This document shows, one piece after another, positions 6,039-9,683 of a stretch of 9,683 bases of DNA. Positions within the stretch are counted from its first letter, which is position 1. Every line of letters starts with the position of its first letter. This stretch comes from Desulfofustis sp. (lineage in GTDB: Bacteria; Desulfobacterota; Desulfobulbia; Desulfobulbales; Desulfocapsaceae): the NCBI GenBank assembly GCA_030604345.1, contig JAUVWB010000036.1:1-9683 (forward strand), given 5' to 3'. The translations under genes were made by a program, and so were the position numbers. Under the pieces are notes generated by a model. The model searched no databases and was not told the origin of the DNA. It saw nothing but the letters and a program-made list of their open reading frames with translations.

Positions 6039-6516
6039 GCTCTTTTGTGGGGCTTGTGTGGGATGGCCGGTGGACGAGGGATTCGAGGGTGGCGGTGATG
6101 TCTTGCGGGAGGCGGATCAGCTTGCCTTGGCGGGTGACGGCGGCGTGGATGGTGTAGCCGCGGGCGATCAGCGTGGGGCGGTCACGGCCTTCGTCCTGAC
6201 GGAAGATGCGGTAGCTGAACTTGCAGGTGAACTTGGTGAGTTCGACGATGAGGGTTTCGATGGTCAGCAGGTCGTCGTAGAAGGCCGGTGATTTGTAGCG
6301 GACGAAGCACTCGGTGACCGGCAGGACGATGCCCAGTTTCTCGATATCCCGATAGGAGCAGACCAGCTCGCGCATCAACTCGGTGCGGGCCTGTTCGAAG
6401 TAGCGCAGGTAGTTGGCGTTGTAGACCACGCCGCCGGCGTCGGTGTCGCCGTAGAGAACGCGGCACTGGATGCGAAACGGGAAGGCGGGTGAGGGGGCGG
6501 GCTCAGCATCGTTCAT
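6031..6516 (-). CDS. YbgC-like acyl-CoA thioesterase (4HBT hotdog family)
   Basis: A 161-residue hotdog-fold thioesterase that would hydrolyse acyl-CoA or related thioesters in the cytoplasm. The family signature 'YGDTDAGGVVYNANYLRYFE' (22-41) is present. D26 is the catalytic aspartate; N33 stands where E. coli YbgC has a histidine (VVYHA), a natural variant whose effect is not known. 'ARTELMRELV' (43-52) and 'ECFVRYKSPAFYDDLL' (69-84) complete the fold. The ATG at 6516 overlaps the apgM stop as ATGA, implying translational coupling; a longer open frame extends back inside apgM but only mirrors that gene. YbgC sits next to tol-pal in many proteobacteria, but here it is third in a threonine-pathway operon, so the substrate should not be assumed from the name. 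Confidence 0.9.
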   Translation of the reverse strand: MNDAEPAPSPAFPFRIQCRVLYGDTDAGGVVYNANYLRYFEQARTELMRELVCSYRDIEKLGIVLPVTECFVRYKSPAFYDDLLTIETLIVELTKFTCKFSYRIFRQDEGRDRPTLIARGYTIHAAVTRQGKLIRLPQDITATLESLVHRPSHTSPTKELD

Positions 6517-7739
6517 GGGTGATTGGTCAGCAGGAGTTCGATCATCTGGTGGCCGGGGAGCAGCGGCAGAGGGGCACCGGGGTTGCCGGTAGCTGCACTC
6601 AGTTGCTCGTCGAAGGGACGGTTCGAGCCCGGTTCGGTTTCGCGTGAGTCGTAGAGGAGTGCGGGGACCGGGTCGGCGGTGTGGGTCTGGATGGCCAGCG
6701 GGGTGAAGTGGTCCATGGTGACGATGACCCGGAACGGCTCGCCGCGTTGGCGCAGCGTGGTGACGATGGGCGCGACGATCCTGGCGTCGAAGTCCTCGAT
6801 GGCCTGGAGCTTGTGATCGAGGCGGCCCTGGTGGCCGGCCTCGTCCGGTGCTTCCAGGTGGACGAAGACGAAATCCTGCTGTTCGAGTGCTGTGAGTGCG
6901 GCCTGGGCCTTGCCCTCGTAGTTGGTATCGATGTAGCCGGTGGCGCCGGGGACTCTGGTGATGGTGAGGCCGGCGCAGACGCCGAGGCCGTTGAGCAGGT
7001 CGACCGCCGAGATCATCGTGCCGGTGATGTTGAACCGCTCTCGCAACGTCGGCATGGTCGGCGTCTTGCCCATACCCCACGGCCAGATGGCGGTGGCGGG
7101 CTGCTTGCCGTCGGCTCGACGCCGCTGGTTCACCGGGTGGTCGGCGAGGATCGTCTCTGCCTGGAGCATCAGCCGTTTCCAGGCGGGGATGGACAGGTAG
7201 GCCTGCCAGGAGTCGCTGACGTCCTTGCCGATGTAGTCGTGGGGCGGCACGGTGGTTGGCAGGGCGACGGCTTCCTTGACCACCAGCAGGTGGCGGTAGC
7301 TGATGCCGGCGTGGAAACGGAAGTGCTCGTTGCCGCAGGCCTGCTGCAGCGCCTCGATGAGCTGCGCCGCTTCTTCGTTGCTGATGTGGCCGGCGGAAAA
7401 GTCGACCATGGCGCGATTGTGGTCCGGGCCGGCGGTGGTGGTCACCAGGTTACAGCGGAAGGCGATCTCGTCCTCGGCCAGCGTGATGCCCATGCTCGCC
7501 GCTTCCAGCGGGGCGCGGCCGGTGTAATAGCGGGCCGGGTCATAGCCGAGCAGGGACATGTTGGCCACGTCGCTGCCCGGGTGAAAGCCGTCGGGGACGG
7601 TGGCGACGCGCAGCGGCGTGCCGCGGCGGCTCAGCGCGTCCATGGCCGGGGTGGCGGCGGCCTGCAAGGGGGTGCGGCCGCCCAGTTCGGCGATCGGCCG
7701 GTCGCCCATGCCGTCGCCGACGAGGATCAGGTATTTCAT
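6513..7739 (-). CDS. apgM: Cofactor-independent phosphoglycerate mutase-like protein (proposed homoserine kinase)
   Basis: A 408-residue member of the ApgM/alkaline phosphatase superfamily. Metal ligands are visible: D9 in 'LVGDGMGD', S56 in 'HPGSDVANMSLLGYDP' (the phosphorylated serine), D299 and H303 in 'EAPDEAGHQG', D343-H344 in 'TMDHF', and H353. Archaeal relatives interconvert 3- and 2-phosphoglycerate. This bacterial subgroup is also described as a 'proposed homoserine kinase' (TIGR02535), because it co-occurs with hom and thrC in genomes without thrB. Here it lies 24 bases downstream of hom, on the same strand, which fits that role: phosphorylating homoserine for threonine synthesis. 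Sequence alone cannot decide between mutase and kinase. It is followed by a thioesterase gene with a 4-base overlap. The start is ATG 7739; the ribosome site (CGGAA) is weak, consistent with coupling to hom. Confidence 0.9.
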   Translation of the reverse strand: MKYLILVGDGMGDRPIAELGGRTPLQAAATPAMDALSRRGTPLRVATVPDGFHPGSDVANMSLLGYDPARYYTGRAPLEAASMGITLAEDEIAFRCNLVTTTAGPDHNRAMVDFSAGHISNEEAAQLIEALQQACGNEHFRFHAGISYRHLLVVKEAVALPTTVPPHDYIGKDVSDSWQAYLSIPAWKRLMLQAETILADHPVNQRRRADGKQPATAIWPWGMGKTPTMPTLRERFNITGTMISAVDLLNGLGVCAGLTITRVPGATGYIDTNYEGKAQAALTALEQQDFVFVHLEAPDEAGHQGRLDHKLQAIEDFDARIVAPIVTTLRQRGEPFRVIVTMDHFTPLAIQTHTADPVPALLYDSRETEPGSNRPFDEQLSAATGNPGAPLPLLPGHQMIELLLTNHP

Positions 7740-7763
7740 GGTTGCGTTCCGGGTCCCGGTCGA

Positions 7764-9074
7764 TCAGTTCTCTTCTATGAGCACGCGGATCTTCACCGTC
7801 GGCTCGGTGCAGGCGGGCAGGGCGTCGATCTCCGCCACGGCGCTGGTCACGTCCGCCTCACGGGCCTCGTGCAGCTGCAGCACCACGTGCACCGGTTCGC
7901 CGGGGCGTTGCCCCTTCTGGATCACCGACTTGATGGAGATGTTGTGCTTGCCGAGGATACCGGAGATGGCCGACAAGGTGCCCGGCTGGTCGAGGACGGT
8001 GACCCGGAAGTAGAACGGGCAGGTCAGCTCGCCCATCGGGGTGATCGTCGGCTGGCCGAAGTGCTGCGGCAGGTAGGACAGGGCCGGGACGCGGTTGATC
8101 GAGCCGGCGATGATGTTGCGGCCGATATCAACCACGTCGGCGGCCACGGCGCTGCCGGTGGGCATCATGCCGGCGCCGTGCCCGTAGAGCAGGACGTCGC
8201 CGACGATGTCGCCGGTGAACTGGATGGCGTTGAAGGTGGAGTTGATGTTGGCCAGCATGTGGTTCTGCGGCACCATGGTCGGGTGTACCCGGGCCTCCAC
8301 GTGGTCGCCGTGGTTGCGGCTGATGGCCAGCAGCTTGATGCGGTAGCCGAACTCGCGGGCGAAATCGATGTCGATCGGCTTGATGGTGCTGATCCCCTCC
8401 ACTGAGATGTGGTCGAGATGCACGTGCTTGCCGTAGGCGATGGACATCAGGATGGCCAGCTTGTGGGCGGTGTCGATGCCCTCGATGTCGTAGGTCGGGT
8501 CGGCCTCGGCGTAACCGTGGCGCTGCGCTTCGGCCAGGACCTCCGCGAACGGGGTGCCGTGTTCGGTCATGGCGCTGAGGATATAGTTGGCCGTGCCGTT
8601 CATGATGCCGCGGATGCTCTGGATGCGGTTGGCCACCAGCCCTTCCTTGAGGGCCTTGATCACCGGGATGCCGCCGCCGACACTGGCCTCGAAGCCGACC
8701 TCGACGCCGCGGGCGGCGGCGGCCTCGAAGATCTCCTTGCCGTGGATGGAGAGCAGCGCCTTGTTGGCGGTGATCACGTGCTTGCCGGCCTCGATGGCCT
8801 TGAGTATGAAGGTCCGGGCCGGTTCGATGCCGCCGATCAGTTCGACGACGATATCGATGGTCGGGTCGGTGAAGATGTCGTTCGCATCGTTGGTCAGGAC
8901 CGTGGCGCGGTATTCGGGCGGCAGCTCGGTGATCCGGATGTCGGCCACCCGGCTGAGGGTGATCGGCAGTCCCACTTTGCGGGAGAGTACGTCCTGCTGG
9001 TCGAGCAGCGTCTTGGCCAGGCCGCTGCCGACGGTGCCGAAACCGATGAGTCCTACGCGAATCGCATCTTTCAT
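7764..9074 (-). CDS. hom: Homoserine dehydrogenase with ACT domain
   Basis: A 436-residue enzyme of full normal length that reduces aspartate semialdehyde to homoserine with NAD(P)H, the branch point to threonine and methionine. The Rossmann motif GFGTVGSG (11-18) binds the nucleotide. 'TANKALL' with K105, 'EASVGGGIP' (129-137), 'GIMNGTANYIL' (157-167) and 'EADPTYDIEGIDTAHKLAIL' (190-209, with D201 and K205) form the substrate site. A C-terminal ACT domain (about 355-432, 'LDQPGTLSAISGILGKHNIS') is the usual threonine feedback sensor. The ATG at 9074 is used because it lies just before the first beta strand; the frame runs open to 9188, but those extra residues have no family resemblance and lie in the promoter region. 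It is first in the hom-apgM-thioesterase operon. Confidence 0.96.
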   Translation of the reverse strand: MKDAIRVGLIGFGTVGSGLAKTLLDQQDVLSRKVGLPITLSRVADIRITELPPEYRATVLTNDANDIFTDPTIDIVVELIGGIEPARTFILKAIEAGKHVITANKALLSIHGKEIFEAAAARGVEVGFEASVGGGIPVIKALKEGLVANRIQSIRGIMNGTANYILSAMTEHGTPFAEVLAEAQRHGYAEADPTYDIEGIDTAHKLAILMSIAYGKHVHLDHISVEGISTIKPIDIDFAREFGYRIKLLAISRNHGDHVEARVHPTMVPQNHMLANINSTFNAIQFTGDIVGDVLLYGHGAGMMPTGSAVAADVVDIGRNIIAGSINRVPALSYLPQHFGQPTITPMGELTCPFYFRVTVLDQPGTLSAISGILGKHNISIKSVIQKGQRPGEPVHVVLQLHEAREADVTSAVAEIDALPACTEPTVKIRVLIEEN

Positions 9075-9159
9075 GGGTGATCTGATCTCGTTGTTTGATT
9101 GTTCCTGGGCGGTACGGCGGGAAGCGCAGCTCCCCTCCCGCGCTGCGGATGATCCGGGA

Positions 9160-9188
9160 AAAGTACCCATTTTCAGGGTGAAAGTCAA
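9160..9188 (-). promoter_or_regulatory. Possible hom promoter
   Basis: On the minus strand TTGACT (9183-9188) is followed after 17 bases by TACTTT (9160-9165). The -35 is good and the -10 weak. It would give a leader of about 80 bases. That leader contains a CGCAGC/GCTGCG hairpin (9125-9130 with 9142-9147) but no leader peptide or T-box that I can recognise. Confidence 0.4.
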
Positions 9189-9209
9189 AGTAATCGGCGG
9201 ATATTTTTC

Positions 9210-9238
9210 TGGCTCATGCCGGCCATTTCGGCTATAAT
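9210..9238 (+). promoter_or_regulatory. adk promoter
   Basis: A perfect -10 box TATAAT lies at 9233-9238. The best-spaced -35 (TGGCTC, 9210-9215, 17-base spacer) is weak. Transcription would begin near 9245, giving a leader of about 125 bases before adk. It is back to back with the proposed hom promoter, about 22 bases apart at their -35 boxes. Confidence 0.6.
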
Positions 9239-9266
9239 CACACCTCGCTGCGCTGTGAGAGGCGCG

Positions 9267-9299
9267 GCCCGGAGCTTTTTTTTGGGAACCGCTCCGGGC
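9267..9299 (+). other. GC-rich hairpin with T8 loop in the adk leader
   Basis: GCCCGGAGC (9267-9275) and GCTCCGGGC (9291-9299) are perfect 9-bp arms around a 15-base loop that begins with eight T residues. Just upstream, GCTGCGC (9247-9253) can pair with GCGCGGC (9262-9268) through one wobble pair, and this second stem shares bases 9267-9268 with the first. The T-run is in the loop, not after the stem, so this is not an ordinary terminator. Confidence 0.5.
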
Positions 9300-9370
9300 A
9301 CCGGGGACGGATCGGTTTGCCGGGGTCCGGATAACAGCATATCGTTTTTACCAGAGAAAGGAGAGAAGGC

Positions 9371-9683
9371 ATGGGCATGAACATTTTGGCATTTGGTCCG
9401 AACGGCAGCGGCAAGGGAACCCAGGGTGCGATAGTCAAGGACAAGTATCATATCCCGCACATCGAGTCCGGCGCCATTTTCCGCGAGCACATCGGCGGCG
9501 GCACGGAGCTGGGCATGAAGGCCAAGGCCTATATCGATCGCGGCGACCTGGTGCCCGATGACATCACCGTTCCGATGATTCTCGAGCGGCTGAAGAAGGA
9601 CGACTGCAAGGACGGCTGGCTGCTGGACGGCTTCCCCCGTTCCAAAGAGCAGGCGATCATCCTCGACAAGACCCTGAAAGACG
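9371..9683 (+). CDS. adk: Adenylate kinase (C-terminus cut by window edge)
   Basis: The first 104 codons of adenylate kinase, which converts ATP and AMP to two ADP in the cytoplasm. The P-loop GPNGSGKGT (9-17) binds ATP phosphates; 'DGFPR' (86-90) carries the conserved arginine. In the AMP site the usual STGDMLR is replaced by ESGAIFR (32-38): the arginine is kept, T becomes S, and the D is lost. 'GTELGMKAKAYIDRGDLVPDDIT' region (44-66) is otherwise standard. This P-loop and AMP-site variant recurs in a group of adenylate kinases I associate with Desulfobacterota. AAAGGAG (9357-9363) stands 7 bases before ATG 9371; ATG 9377 with AGAAGG 7 bases upstream is an alternative that removes only Met-Gly. 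It is divergent from hom. Confidence 0.92.
   Translation, partial: MGMNILAFGPNGSGKGTQGAIVKDKYHIPHIESGAIFREHIGGGTELGMKAKAYIDRGDLVPDDITVPMILERLKKDDCKDGWLLDGFPRSKEQAIILDKTLKD

Noticed and set aside
6517..7080. N-terminal extension of the thioesterase frame back into apgM
   Set aside because: The extra 188 residues are an Arg/Pro/His-rich shifted reading of apgM. The real start is the ATG at 6516, overlapping the apgM stop.
6681..8405. 574-codon plus-strand open frame, the longest frame in the window
   Set aside because: It lies antisense across apgM and hom, whose motifs are unmistakable. Its low-complexity G/V/D/A/H composition is the typical complement of GC-rich coding sequence.
8409..9080. 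223-codon plus-strand open frame
   Set aside because: Antisense to the N-terminal part of hom, with the same mirror-frame composition and no recognisable domain.

Overview
The window reads as chromosomal DNA from a GC-rich Gram-negative bacterium, most likely a member of the Desulfobacterota such as the Desulfuromonadia/Geobacter relatives. That placement is an inference from gene content: an apgM-type mutase directly downstream of hom, an adenylate kinase of the 'GPNGSGKGT...IESGAIFRE' type, and the hom-apgM-thioesterase order. No marker gene fixes the genus. All protein genes except the last are on the minus strand.

Layout from left to right. At 1-1242 is an NAD(P)-binding SDR protein with a C-terminal DUF2867 domain, cut by the left edge. 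At 1367-1942 is a flavin reductase/flavoredoxin, preceded at 1999-2433 by a MarR-family regulator. Each of these two has a near-identical TTGT-N4-ACAA operator in front of it, so they form a self-contained regulatory pair. From about 2500 to 5876 the DNA is visibly more AT-rich and carries two accessory genes: a class II Fic AMP-transferase (2723-4261), followed by its own terminator, and an HNH endonuclease (4585-5571) whose N-terminal half resembles the sulfur-binding domain of ScoMcrA-type restriction enzymes. This segment ends at the 3' side of an initiator tRNA-fMet gene (5922-5998), the usual docking arrangement for a genomic island. No integrase or duplicated tRNA end is visible in the window.

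To the right the GC-rich core resumes. A tight minus-strand operon runs hom (9074-7764), apgM (7739-6513) and a YbgC-like thioesterase (6516-6031). apgM and the thioesterase gene overlap by an ATGA, and the tRNA promoter begins within the thioesterase stop codon. hom makes homoserine. The adjacent apgM-family protein is of the kind proposed from gene neighbourhood to act as homoserine kinase in genomes lacking thrB, so the pair may be two consecutive steps to threonine. Divergent from hom, adk starts at 9371 on the plus strand and is cut by the right edge; its 5' leader holds a GC-rich hairpin with a U8 loop.

The most notable material is the Fic plus SBD-HNH accessory segment next to tRNA-fMet (a candidate defence island), the duplicated MarR operator, and the hom-apgM pairing.
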